DNA of 64,000 nucleotides, taken from positions 531,037-595,036 of the forward strand of contig NW_017962922.1 in the NCBI RefSeq assembly GCF_001661345.1. The letters run 5' to 3'. Both the position numbers and the translations under genes were made by a program. The notes beneath the pieces were generated by a model. That model had not been told where the DNA came from and searched no databases. It saw only the letters and a program-made list of their open reading frames with translations. This document shows, one piece after another, positions 29,227 through 38,079 of the stretch (the stretch's first letter is position 1; each line of letters opens with the position of its first letter). The stretch comes from Ascoidea rubescens DSM 1968. Its lineage: Eukaryota > Ascomycota > Saccharomycetes > Ascoideales > Ascoideaceae.

Positions 29227-30480
29227 ATGATTCGACAAATATTTATAAGCTTTTCCTTGCTCAGTCTTGGATTAAGCTCGCCAATCCCAGTTTTTGAAAA
29301 TTCTACAGATACACCAACGCCAACTTGTTTAGAAGCTGATGAATGCTCAGATACACCTGTTGCATGTTCGCCTGATACTAGCTGCGAACTTCCATCTGGA
29401 TGTGTTTATGATGAACAATGCAATACTTCACAAGAATGTTTAGATAATTGTGTGCCAATTAATGGATGCGAAACTCCATTATGTACGCTTCCAGATCATT
29501 GCACGTATTATGGAAATTGCTTACTACCATCAGGATGTTCTGTTCCAGATGATTGCATTGATGATGATGTTCCAGACCCAACAAATTGCACCTTGGCTCT
29601 TCCAGATGGATGCACACTTCCAGATCATTGCACTTTTTTGAATGATGGTTGCGCCTTACCAAGTGGTTGCAATATTCCAGACAATTGCATTTATGACGAT
29701 GACCCAGATCCAAAAAACTGCACTTTAACAGTTCCAGATGGATGCACACTTCCAGATTACTGTGTTTTTGACGACGACTGCAATTTACCAACAGGATGTT
29801 CTGTTCCAGACGACTGTTCATACGACATCACTTGTAATCTCTCAGCCTGTGAAGATGTTCTTGATGTAATAGATGAATGTGGTGGTTATGATGCAGAGGG
29901 CTATAAAGAATGTTTCTGCGATGTCTTTAGTGCAAACACCACAGCACCACATAGTTTAAACTCATGTATCGCTTGTGACTTTTGTGAAGTTTGGCTTGAG
30001 TATGGAAGACCATTTTTTGAAAATGCCTTTGTATGCAATGGAATTGTACCAGCAATCTTGTGTATAGATCCATGCGAGGATGGCGACTGTGATATTACTG
30101 ATACTGATACTCCAACACCAACACCAACTCCAACACCAACACCAACACCAACTCCAACTCCAACTCCAACTCCAACTCCAACTCCAACTGATACCAAAAC
30201 ACCAACTGATACCAAAACACCAACAAAAACAAAAACAGATACTAAAACAGAAACAGAAACAGAAACAGAAACAGAAACAGAATGTTCTAAAACAGATGAT
30301 GCTGGAAACAAAATCTGTGACAAAACAAGTGAAAAACCATCAGAACCTACTGTTTCTAAATCATCAACATCCACTAGTTCTGGAACTGTTCCAACAATTT
30401 CTGAAGGATACACCGGAGCTGGAACCAAAGTATCCTACAGCTTCAACGCTTTACTTTTTGCTGTATTAGCTTTAATCTAA
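29227..30480 (+). CDS. Cys-repeat, Thr-Pro-rich GPI-type cell-wall protein
   Basis: Predicted secreted, GPI-anchored wall protein of 417 residues; no named family recognised. The ATG at 29227 gives a signal peptide (MIRQIFISFSLLSLGLSS) and is preferred over an upstream TTG. Residues about 30-205 are made of Cys repeats of the form GC-x-x-P-D-x-C, with a longer unit (NCTL..PDGCTLPDHC) present twice nearly intact. A second Cys-rich module (about 205-285, ECFCDVF, SCIACDFCEVW) has no repeats. It is followed by a Thr-Pro run (about residues 296-325) and a Lys-Thr-Glu tract, both typical O-glycosylated stalks. The C-terminus (STSSG..AGTKVSYSFNALLFAVLALI) fits a GPI-attachment signal. Several N-glycosylation sequons (NST, NTS, NCT) are present. 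A role as adhesin or wall structural protein is inference. Confidence 0.8.
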   Translation: MIRQIFISFSLLSLGLSSPIPVFENSTDTPTPTCLEADECSDTPVACSPDTSCELPSGCVYDEQCNTSQECLDNCVPINGCETPLCTLPDHCTYYGNCLLPSGCSVPDDCIDDDVPDPTNCTLALPDGCTLPDHCTFLNDGCALPSGCNIPDNCIYDDDPDPKNCTLTVPDGCTLPDYCVFDDDCNLPTGCSVPDDCSYDITCNLSACEDVLDVIDECGGYDAEGYKECFCDVFSANTTAPHSLNSCIACDFCEVWLEYGRPFFENAFVCNGIVPAILCIDPCEDGDCDITDTDTPTPTPTPTPTPTPTPTPTPTPTPTPTDTKTPTDTKTPTKTKTDTKTETETETETETECSKTDDAGNKICDKTSEKPSEPTVSKSSTSTSSGTVPTISEGYTGAGTKVSYSFNALLFAVLALI

Positions 30481-30887
30481 TCCCAAGCCTTTTCGAATTG
30501 AACTTGATTTTTTTATTACTATTTTGATTTACATTTTTTTTAATTTTACTCTTTATGTTGGTTTTTGCTTTCTTTTACGATTTGTTGTAACGACTATAGG
30601 TTTATGGGCTTCTGTGATAATTATTCACCCATTTTGTTCTCTTCAGCTTCTCAAGCTCTCTTTATATGGTTTTCTTGAATAAAAACTTCTCTGTTCAGCG
30701 CTTAACTGAAAAGACCCTTTTCAGGCACAACAAGACCAATGTTGTAGGCTCTTTTTTTCTTCTGAATTGTATAAATGGACCTGAATTCCTCTTCTTTTTC
30801 CTTTTCTTTCCTTTTCTTTTCTTCCTCATCTTTTTTTATCGACAACTTTGGTTTCTTACCATTAAAACTCTAGCGCCAACACCAACA
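30481..30887. other. DMC1 upstream region
   Basis: This is a 407-base T-rich spacer. The DMC1 reading frame stays open for 74 codons upstream of its ATG because of a TTTTCTTTTCC-rich stretch (about 30785-30840). That part encodes only Phe/Leu runs, so it is treated as leader. I saw no clear URS1 core in the expected place. Confidence 0.5.
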
Positions 30888-32029
30888 ATGACAATCTCAG
30901 AAAACGACGGAAACTCTCTCAATTTGATCATTCCCATTGACGAATTGCAAAACCATGGAATCAATGCTGGGGATATTCAGAAACTTAGAGCTGCTGGTGT
31001 TTGTAGCGTTTCAGTATGATTACTTTTTAAGTGTTTTAAGTGTTCGAATTGATTTGAATTTATTTGAAGTTTGATGAAGCTGATCCCCTGGATTTTGTTT
31101 GAACACGATAAACTAACCAATTTTAATCCACGCCACATTTGTGGATCCACGTTTAGACTGTTCTATCCACCACAAGGAGAAATTTACTCAAGATCAAAGG
31201 ATTAAGTGAGGTTAAAGTTGAAAAAATCAAAGACGCTGCGTCGAAATTACTCCAAGCAGGTTTTATTCCTGCATCATTACAAGCCCAACTACGTGAAAAC
31301 GTTTACTCGATTTCAACTGGATCAAGTGCTTTTGATGGGATTCTTGGAGGGGGAGTTAAAACTATGAGCATCTCGGAAGTGTTTGGTGAGTTTCGATGTG
31401 GTAAAACCCAACTATGCCATACTCTATGTGTGACAACTCAGCTACCAAAGTCAATGGGTGGAGCCGAAGGTAAAGTGGCGTATATTGATACGGAAGGTAC
31501 GTTTCGACCAGATAGAATTCGATCCATAGCTACCAGATTTGAGGTCGATCCTGAAATCGCATTGGAAAATATATCGTATGCAAGAGCTCTTAACAGTGAG
31601 CATCAACAGGAGTTACTTGAACAGCTTTGTGCTCAATTGATTGATGGTAGCTTTAAGTTGATTGTTGTTGATTCGATAATGGCCAACTTCAGGGTAGACT
31701 ACAGTGGTCGAGGTGAACTCGGTGAGCGCCAGCAAAAGTTGAACCAACACTTGTCGAGATTGAATCGAATTGCTGAAGACTTTAACATTGCTGTATTCAT
31801 GACGAACCAAGTGCAAAGTGATCCTGGTGCCAGTGCTCTTTTTGCTTCTGCTGATGGAAGAAAGCCAATTGGAGGGCATGTTTTGGCTCATGCTTCGGCA
31901 ACAAGAATTCTTTTGCGCAAAGGCAGAGGAGACGAACGTGTTGCAAAGCTACAAGATAGTCCTGATATGCCAGAGAGAGAATGTGTTTATATTATCGGAG
32001 AAGGTGGAATTACTGACTCTGATTCCTGA
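30888..32029 (+). CDS. DMC1: Meiotic recombinase Dmc1, one intron
   Basis: RecA/Rad51-family recombinase that performs inter-homologue strand exchange in meiosis. Exon 1 is 30888-31013 and exon 2 is 31157-32029. Joined, they encode 332 residues, against 334 in yeast Dmc1. Exon 1 gives the N-terminal helix-hairpin start ([21 protein letters not shown]). The junction restores [20 protein letters not shown], which matches yeast Dmc1. Walker [10 protein letters not shown] lies near residues 119-127, Walker [13 protein letters not shown] further on, and [20 protein letters not shown] and [20 protein letters not shown] near the end. Those last blocks match Dmc1 over Rad51. Exon 2 stays open to an internal ATG, so an ORF caller starting there would miss the first third. 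The 3' end converges on the velvet gene. Confidence 0.96.
31014..31156 (+). other. DMC1 intron
   Basis: This 143-base intron begins GTATGA and ends TTTAG. A branch-site match ACTAAC lies at 31112-31117, 40 bases before the acceptor, and no other AG lies between. It lies between codons (phase 0), and removing it restores the conserved Dmc1 sequence. S. cerevisiae DMC1 also has one intron near its 5' end. Confidence 0.92.
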
Positions 32030-32541
32030 TAGCTATCTTGAAAAGTTCTAGAAATTCTAAAACTTGCAAACTGATAATTGGAAATTCAATTAATTTTTTT
32101 TTGAGGAATTTGTTATTATTAAGGTATTGTCAAATTATTAAATAATTTTGGATCGATGATGCTTTTTTATTTATAGAAACTTTAATGCACAGCTTGTTGA
32201 ATATTGGAAACGAGAACTTTGAAAACTCTGAAATTCTGAAATTCTGAAACTTTGAAACTTTGAAACTTTGCAAATTATCGACAAATCTGAGATCATCTCG
32301 AAATCTCCTAAATTCGGCAAATGGTGTTGCATTGGGCAATTTTCAATTACTTTGAGCTTGGGCAAATTCTTACAAAACTAAATACGGCTGCAGAACTTAA
32401 ACATCACACACTACCTCAAATTTCCAGTTTGTGATGCAAACTCTCTCAAAACAGGCAGATGGATTGAACAAATATAAAAAAAACAAAAAACAAAAAACAA
32501 AAGGGTATAATTAAAGGAGTCGCCACCGGTTTCAACCACTT
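32030..32541. other. Convergent DMC1/velvet spacer
   Basis: This 512-base AT-rich spacer lies between two 3' ends. It contains a short tandem array of CTGAAATT/CTTTGAAA units at about 32227-32270. No gene is recognised. Confidence 0.6.
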
Positions 32542-33501
32542 CTACGACTTTTGGTCTTTTCTGATGTGTATTTGAACTGACTGGCCAGCAAAGGCTCGAC
32601 TGAGAGGAGTGCTTTCCAATACGCCTGGGAACTTCTTTGCACTGTAGACCTTGAACTCATTGGAGAAGACGTTGGTTATGCAATCGCTGTTGTTGTTAAT
32701 GACGAATCTCATGGGATTGAACAACGAGCACTTCAAGCGAAAGACGCCCTCGACTCTCACAGACAAATCCGATAGAACAAACCAAAAGCCTGTTTCACCT
32801 CTGTCGTCTTTCAAGACAGTTAGCACTGAGGTCAAGTTCCCTATTAGATTTTTGACTGGAATTGACATTTCAGTAGGGGGGACTCTGTTCAAACAGTCCT
32901 TATCGACTTCTAGTTGGTGAGTTTTCTTGTTGTATTTCATTTCTGATATAGGATTTTTATTTTTGTTTGAAATAAAGTTGAATTTTGGGTTAGTATTAGT
33001 ATTAGTATTGGATTCCAAAATAACATTCAAATTAGAGGAGGTGGGAGTGGAAGTAGACGTAGACGTAGACATAGAGGTGGACATGGAAGTCGAAGAGGTA
33101 TTAATACTTGGAGTCTTTATTGGAGGTGTGTCACTGATCACAGTGCTGAGATCAGTCTTCATATCTGCTGACCATAGCTGGGAAACCAAGAAGAAGTTTC
33201 TGTTCGTCAACTCATCAATTGCAATGTGGTTTTTGGTGCCTTTGTAGTAAATGTTCAATTTGACACACACTGGAGGAGAGATCTGTCTTCTATCTTTATC
33301 ACCAAGACCACACATTCGTGCTCTTATGGGATGCTGACGAATCTCTAGTTCGTAGTCATAAGGATCTGATATATTGTTAGTCGTATTCTTTTGTAAAAAA
33401 AATAAAAAAAATTAGAAAACAAAAAACAAAAAACAAGCCAATAACGAAAAGAGTAAATGAAAAAATAGGTAAACAAACTCACCATCTGCAAACATTGACA
33501 T
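32542..33501 (-). CDS. Velvet-domain transcriptional regulator (VelB-like), one intron
   Basis: Velvet-family regulator; in filamentous fungi VelB, VosA and VeA couple development, spore formation and secondary metabolism. Exon 1 is 33501-33483 (six codons plus one base) and exon 2 is 33365-32542. Joined, they give 280 residues beginning MSMFADDPYDYELEIRQHP. The first half of the velvet domain has IRARMCGLGDKDRR followed by SPPVCVKL. A Ser/Thr/Asn-rich insert of about 75 residues follows (STSMSTSTSTSTP). The second half has VKNLIGNLTSVLTVLKD, GFWFVLSDLSVRVEGVFRLK and AKKFPGVLESTPLSRAFA, then IHIRK. A domain split by a long insert and ending soon after IRK is the VelB arrangement. An in-frame stop lies six codons before the ATG. 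The frame is intact. Velvet genes are, to my knowledge, absent from S. cerevisiae and Candida. Confidence 0.9.
33366..33482 (-). other. Intron of the velvet gene
   Basis: This 117-base intron on the minus strand starts GTGAGT and ends ATCAG. The branch-site match GACTAAC occupies 33382-33376, only 11 bases before the acceptor. Splicing joins GATG to ATCCT, keeps frame and removes a TAA stop upstream of the velvet domain. The donor departs from the GTATGT usual in yeasts. Confidence 0.82.
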
Positions 33502-34209
33502 GTTGAATATTTGGGATAATTAAAATTTATTGAATTTCCTTAACAAAACCATGCGATAAAAGAAGTGGAAAGAAAAAAAAAGGAAGAAGACATTTATTAA
33601 AAAAGAAAGAAAATTGGTTTTATATCGAAAGAACTAACAAAACTAAAACTAAAACTAAATTGCAAAATTACAAAATTGCAAAATTACCAATTATAACAAA
33701 AACAAAAAAAAAAGAATAACCAGCCTTAAACTTGAAATGAAACATCGTTCGAAATTGGTCAAACGAATTTTAAACCTTGAACTTTGAGACAAATTCGACC
33801 AGTGTAAAACGAAAACAAAATAGAATAAAGCAGATTAGCACAAATTAAGTTTGTAAATTTTAACATGAGAAGCCAAACTATTCAGATATTATTAAATGTT
33901 GGGTATGAATGGCATTAGTTGACCTTCGCTGTTTGTGAAGGCACTCAAAGTCGCTCTATCGATGTTTCCAAAAAGCATAAAGCAACCCAGAGTACTAAAC
34001 AAACGTGTAGGAAGGCAAAAAGGTAAGATTAATGTGATTAGAAGAGCAATAAAGCAAAATAAAGATACTATAAAAGGACAAGTGAGATTAGATTAAAATT
34101 AAAATTAAAATTGAAATTAAAGTAAAGATAACATAAAATTTGCAGCTATTGAGATTAGATTTCTGCATGGCTATTATGATGACTGTGTTATTTCTTGTTT
34201 ATTTTAAAT
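33502..34209. other. Spacer between the velvet gene promoter and the TMS1 3' end
   Basis: This AT-rich region of about 700 bases carries AACTAA and GCAAAATTACAAAATT repeats at about 33640-33690 and an ATTAAA array at about 34090-34125. It must include the velvet promoter, but I see no strong motif. No gene is recognised. Confidence 0.5.
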
Positions 34210-35652
34210 CTAAATTGAAACGCCAAATCTATCAGGCATCAAAACGGGAGCAATTAAACTCCAGGTGTATAAAAGGTAAGAGATCAAAGCACAGGATATT
34301 TTAACCATTGAATAGAAATAGGTTCTTCCAACGGGCACAAAGTCACCTAGATCATCTTGCTGGACGTTCATAGTTAGCAAGGTTGCGATCCATTGTGTCG
34401 CTAGTAGGAAAATTATATGGAAAATGGTATAGTTGTATTTAGTTGAGGATTTTTCTTCATCGTGGTATCGATCACTATCATCATCGTCGTCAGTGTTGAT
34501 TAACCAGGATGGATCATCTAGTGCACTTTCAGGCAACGAGCCCTCAGCAACAGCTTGTCTTATGGCTTCGATTCTGGTTTGGTTTCTTGATGTTGGTTCG
34601 GTGGATATGATTGGATCGTATAGCTCATGGGAATAGTGGTTGGAATTGCTGTGGGAAAAGACAGAGTTGGCAGCAGCTCTGGTTGTAGTGTAGGCAATTG
34701 CAACAAACGTGAATAAAGCACCAATAACAATGCTCATGGTTCTTGTGCCACGAGATCTGATAAGTGGGTTGCATAGCATATCGTCGGGCTCTGAAGAACA
34801 GGCTGAAAGCACTAGATAAGTGCAATAGATGCAAACCATTCCAGCTTGACCTAAGCCAGAGTTTGGATTGTGTTCTTGTATGGTTGGATTAACAGAGATG
34901 AAGGAGACAATAAATGCTAGGACCAAGTTTAAAGAAATTGCAGTTTGGTTCATTGAGCAGCCTTTGTCAGTGAAGAAGATGAACATCAAGATTGTTAAAA
35001 CGATGGTGGAAATGTACATTAGTAATGTTCCGCCAACAAGGATGTATTTCCAAAGGTCAACAGACCTCGAGTCTTCGTCATTTTCTACATGTTCAATACA
35101 GACTTCTGTCCATTCATGGGCAAAGTCTACTAGTAGAATCAAGCCAATTAGATTGAAGATGGAGGAACCGATTATTGAAACGTAGTTTCCATAAAATTCA
35201 AAGAAACTGTTGGGAATTAAAAACGAAACTATTATGAACACCCACCAAGTCACTAGTTTGATTGGCCAGATGCCATTTTGGATTATAGATCTGGGGTTTG
35301 AAGTTGATTTGACATTTATCACTAGCAAGGCGAGTATGAAATGAAGCAAGCCCAAGGCAAAATTTATTCTGTGGACATGGAAAAAACTGGAGGAGCTTTC
35401 AAACTTAACTAGTCCCAATGTGATCTTCTCTAACTGTTTGACTATCCACTTGGAAAGCATCATCCACGATAGAGTGCAGTTTAGAAGAAGGATAATGGCG
35501 TAGGTGATTCTGGTTATGATGCTGGACTTGAAGGGTTTGAGAGAGCAGCAACTGCCACAGCAGGCCGAGAAGACAGCAGCACCACAGCAGGAGGCTATCC
35601 AGCTACCTGCCATCTGCACAGGAATTAAGGGAATCGACACAACAGCACCCAT
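34210..35652 (-). CDS. TMS1: Serinc-family membrane protein Tms1
   Basis: Multi-span membrane protein (480 residues) of the TDE1/serinc family; yeast Tms1 is a vacuolar membrane protein of uncertain biochemical role. The ATG at 35652 begins MGAVVSIPL; two codons upstream the frame reads only from a TTG. The N-terminus has the family Cys cluster SCCGAAVFSACCGSCC. Next come SWMMLSKWIVKQLEKIT, HRINFALGLLHF, FEFYGNYVSIIGSSIFNLIGLILLVDFAHEW and NPNSGLGQAGMVCIYCTYLVLSACSSEPDDMLCNPL. About ten spans are visible, with an acidic Asp/Ser cytosolic loop near residue 390. Length agrees with yeast Tms1 (473). It is transcribed divergently from BAT. Confidence 0.95.
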   Translation of the reverse strand: MGAVVSIPLIPVQMAGSWIASCCGAAVFSACCGSCCSLKPFKSSIITRITYAIILLLNCTLSWMMLSKWIVKQLEKITLGLVKFESSSSFFHVHRINFALGLLHFILALLVINVKSTSNPRSIIQNGIWPIKLVTWWVFIIVSFLIPNSFFEFYGNYVSIIGSSIFNLIGLILLVDFAHEWTEVCIEHVENDEDSRSVDLWKYILVGGTLLMYISTIVLTILMFIFFTDKGCSMNQTAISLNLVLAFIVSFISVNPTIQEHNPNSGLGQAGMVCIYCTYLVLSACSSEPDDMLCNPLIRSRGTRTMSIVIGALFTFVAIAYTTTRAAANSVFSHSNSNHYSHELYDPIISTEPTSRNQTRIEAIRQAVAEGSLPESALDDPSWLINTDDDDDSDRYHDEEKSSTKYNYTIFHIIFLLATQWIATLLTMNVQQDDLGDFVPVGRTYFYSMVKISCALISYLLYTWSLIAPVLMPDRFGVSI

Positions 35653-36094
35653 GGTCAACGCTGAAGCAAATACACTATCTCGAGACGTTACCTCTCTCTT
35701 TCACCCGAATACCCCAGACGCGATCAAACCTCATCCCGCACTCCCTTTTGCCCCATCGGCAAGTCACGTGCACCTGGCTATCGACGGGCGAGAAATGGTC
35801 CAAAGCGGTCTCTGCCGGCAACGGCCGACGTGAAAAGAAAGCGTGAAGTTTTCCATTTTTCATTCCGGAGGGCTCTGTGATTGTTTTCCAGTGCTATTTT
35901 GACCACTCTGTGACTCACTGCTCTTATCCTTATCCACTATCGCTGCCATATTCTTCAATTGCTGTGCTATATAAGAAGACATTCCCTCTGCCGATTTTTC
36001 TGTGCTTCTGTCGCTTAATTCCTCGTTCCTAGCCTTACTGACAACTTATTGCTAAGCGTGTTATTCCCTCAATCCTCCCCTCAAATAACTGACA
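35653..36094. promoter_or_regulatory. Divergent TMS1/BAT promoter with Leu3-type site
   Basis: This is a 442-base shared promoter; about 60% of the bases between 35701 and 35760 are GC. CACGTG lies at 35765-35770. CCGGCAACGG at 35815-35824 fits the Leu3 consensus CCG-N4-CGG. A TATATAA box lies at 35968-35974, 121 bases before the BAT ATG. In S. cerevisiae, Leu3 controls branched-chain amino acid genes including a BAT gene, so the site is plausible for BAT; binding here is inferred. Confidence 0.65.
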
Positions 36095-37207
36095 ATGGCT
36101 GAATTAGATGCTTCCAAATTGAAGGTTACTTTATCTGAAAAGAAATCCAAACTTTTGGACAATGACAAATTGGTCTTTGGTCGATCCTTTACTGATCATA
36201 TGTTGTCCATCGAGTGGACCGAAGCTGAAGGCTGGGCTGCACCAGAGATCAAACCTTACGGCCCATTGGTCTTGGATCCTTCATGCTGTGTTTTTCACTA
36301 CGCCTTTGAATTGTTTGAAGGTATGAAGGCCTACAAGGACGCCAAGGGCAACATCAGAATCTTCAGACCTGATATGAACATGATCAGAATGAACAAATCC
36401 GCCGAAAGAATCTGTTTACCCAAATTTGACGGTGCTGTTTTAACTGACTTGATTGGCAAATTGATCAAAATCGATGAAAGATTTATTCCCGAAGGTCAAG
36501 GCTTCTCCTTGTACATCAGACCAACTTTAATTGGCACCACTGCCGGTGTTGGTGTTCATCACCCTGATAGGGCCTTATTGTATGTTATCTTATCGCCTGT
36601 TGGTCCTTACTATGCCACAGGTTTCAAAGCCGTTTCCTTAGAAGCCACTGATTATGCTACCAGAGCTTGGCCTGGTGGTGTTGGTGACAAAAAATTAGGT
36701 GCAAATTACGCTCCATGCATATTGCCTCAATTAGAAGCTGAAAAAAGGGGCTACCAACAAAATCTATGGTTGTTTGGTCCAAACAATAATGTGACCGAAG
36801 TTGGCTCGATGAACGTTTTCTTTGTTTTTAAAAACCCCCAAAACAACAAAAATGAATTGGTCACTGCTCCCTTAGATGGCACTATTCTTGAAGGTGTAAC
36901 AAGAGACTCTATCTTGAAATTGGCTAGAGAAAGATTAAACCCCGACGAATGGGAAGTCAATGAAAGATACTACTCCATCAATGAAGTGGCCGAAAAAGCT
37001 GAAAAGGGCCAATTGGTTGAAGCCTTTGGTTCAGGAACTGCAGCTGTTGTCTCTCCAATTAAGAAAATCGGCTGGAAAGGCTCTGATATCGACGTTCCCT
37101 TGTTAGAAGACAAGGAATACGGCCAATTGACCAAAACTGTTCAACAATGGATCATGGATATTCAATACGGTATAGATGAACATCCATGGTCTCATGTTAT
37201 TGCCTAA
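36095..37207 (+). CDS. BAT2: Branched-chain amino acid aminotransferase
   Basis: PLP-dependent transaminase (370 residues) that interconverts Leu/Ile/Val with their 2-oxo acids, the last step of synthesis and the first of breakdown. Family blocks are clear: FHYAFELFEGMKAY, RPDMNMIRMN, LYIRPTLIGT and GDKKLGANYAP, where Lys200 is the expected PLP-binding residue. EVGSMNVFFVF and EAFGSGTAAVVSPI follow. The protein starts a few residues before the conserved domain and has no mitochondrial presequence, so the cytosolic form (yeast Bat2-like) is likely if the start is right. If the genome has a single BAT gene, the Bat1/Bat2 distinction would not apply. Leucine codons include no CTG. A candidate Leu3 site lies about 270 bases upstream. 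Confidence 0.94.
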   Translation: MAELDASKLKVTLSEKKSKLLDNDKLVFGRSFTDHMLSIEWTEAEGWAAPEIKPYGPLVLDPSCCVFHYAFELFEGMKAYKDAKGNIRIFRPDMNMIRMNKSAERICLPKFDGAVLTDLIGKLIKIDERFIPEGQGFSLYIRPTLIGTTAGVGVHHPDRALLYVILSPVGPYYATGFKAVSLEATDYATRAWPGGVGDKKLGANYAPCILPQLEAEKRGYQQNLWLFGPNNNVTEVGSMNVFFVFKNPQNNKNELVTAPLDGTILEGVTRDSILKLARERLNPDEWEVNERYYSINEVAEKAEKGQLVEAFGSGTAAVVSPIKKIGWKGSDIDVPLLEDKEYGQLTKTVQQWIMDIQYGIDEHPWSHVIA

Positions 37208-37534
37208 CCAAGATAATACCGATATAATATAACTGTATCAATATATACCAAGTTTATAGAGATATGTAAAAATAGCCAGACGAAAGTCATAGTCACAACC
37301 AAAAACCTATCAATATATGCCATGCATGCTCACGCGCACATGCCTTCAATCGCAAACCCTAATCATGATTTGCTCCAGCTGTATGGGTCCAATTTAGTCC
37401 CAATAAAGACATAACGAGAGATATAACGATATATTCTTCACTAGACATGATAATGGTGCACTTATATCCACTCCAACAGCCTCAGCAGCACCAAATCCTC
37501 CTGCTTATCTGCCTCTATTCCTCTGCGTCTTGTT
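37208..37534. other. Spacer between BAT and the zinc-cluster gene
   Basis: This 327-base region holds the BAT 3' end and the promoter of the next gene. It contains AACCCTAA at 37355-37362, a match to Tbf1-type sites, and CATGCATGC at 37321-37329. No gene is recognised. Confidence 0.5.
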
Positions 37535-38040
37535 ATGAACAGGCCAAATCTGAAAAGAAACAGCACTGATGTCTCTGATGATGAAGAATCCACAAACCCT
37601 CCTCCAAATTCCATAAACCTCACTCATACTTCAACTTCGTCCTCAATATCCTCTTCATCACCTTTATCTGCTTTGCCTAACATATCGAATGCTCATATAT
37701 CTCATCCTTCCAATACACCCTCTTTGCCTTCAAAACGTCAGAGAATCAAAAAGGCCTGCGAACCTTGCCACAATAGAAAGACAAAATGTACTGGTGACTT
37801 TCCATGCAACTACTGTTTGTATGTCATCAAGAAACCTGAGTCTTGCGTTCCTCATCAGCATAAAAACGAAATTGCAAAAGACATTGTTGTTAAGGATACT
37901 CACTTTAACAAATTGAAAAATGATAATAGAACTCTAAGGTTGCAATTACAGGATTTGAAAAATCAATTACTCACTTATAGAAATTTTTCAAATAAAAATT
38001 ACATTAATAGTGTCAATGTTATCAATACTACTCCTACCAC

Positions 38041-38079
<39 letters not shown>

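Noticed and set aside
30666-30887. 74-codon upstream extension of DMC1
   Set aside because: Phe/Leu-rich translation of a pyrimidine-rich leader, begun at a non-ATG codon or without conserved sequence; Dmc1 length is right from 30888.
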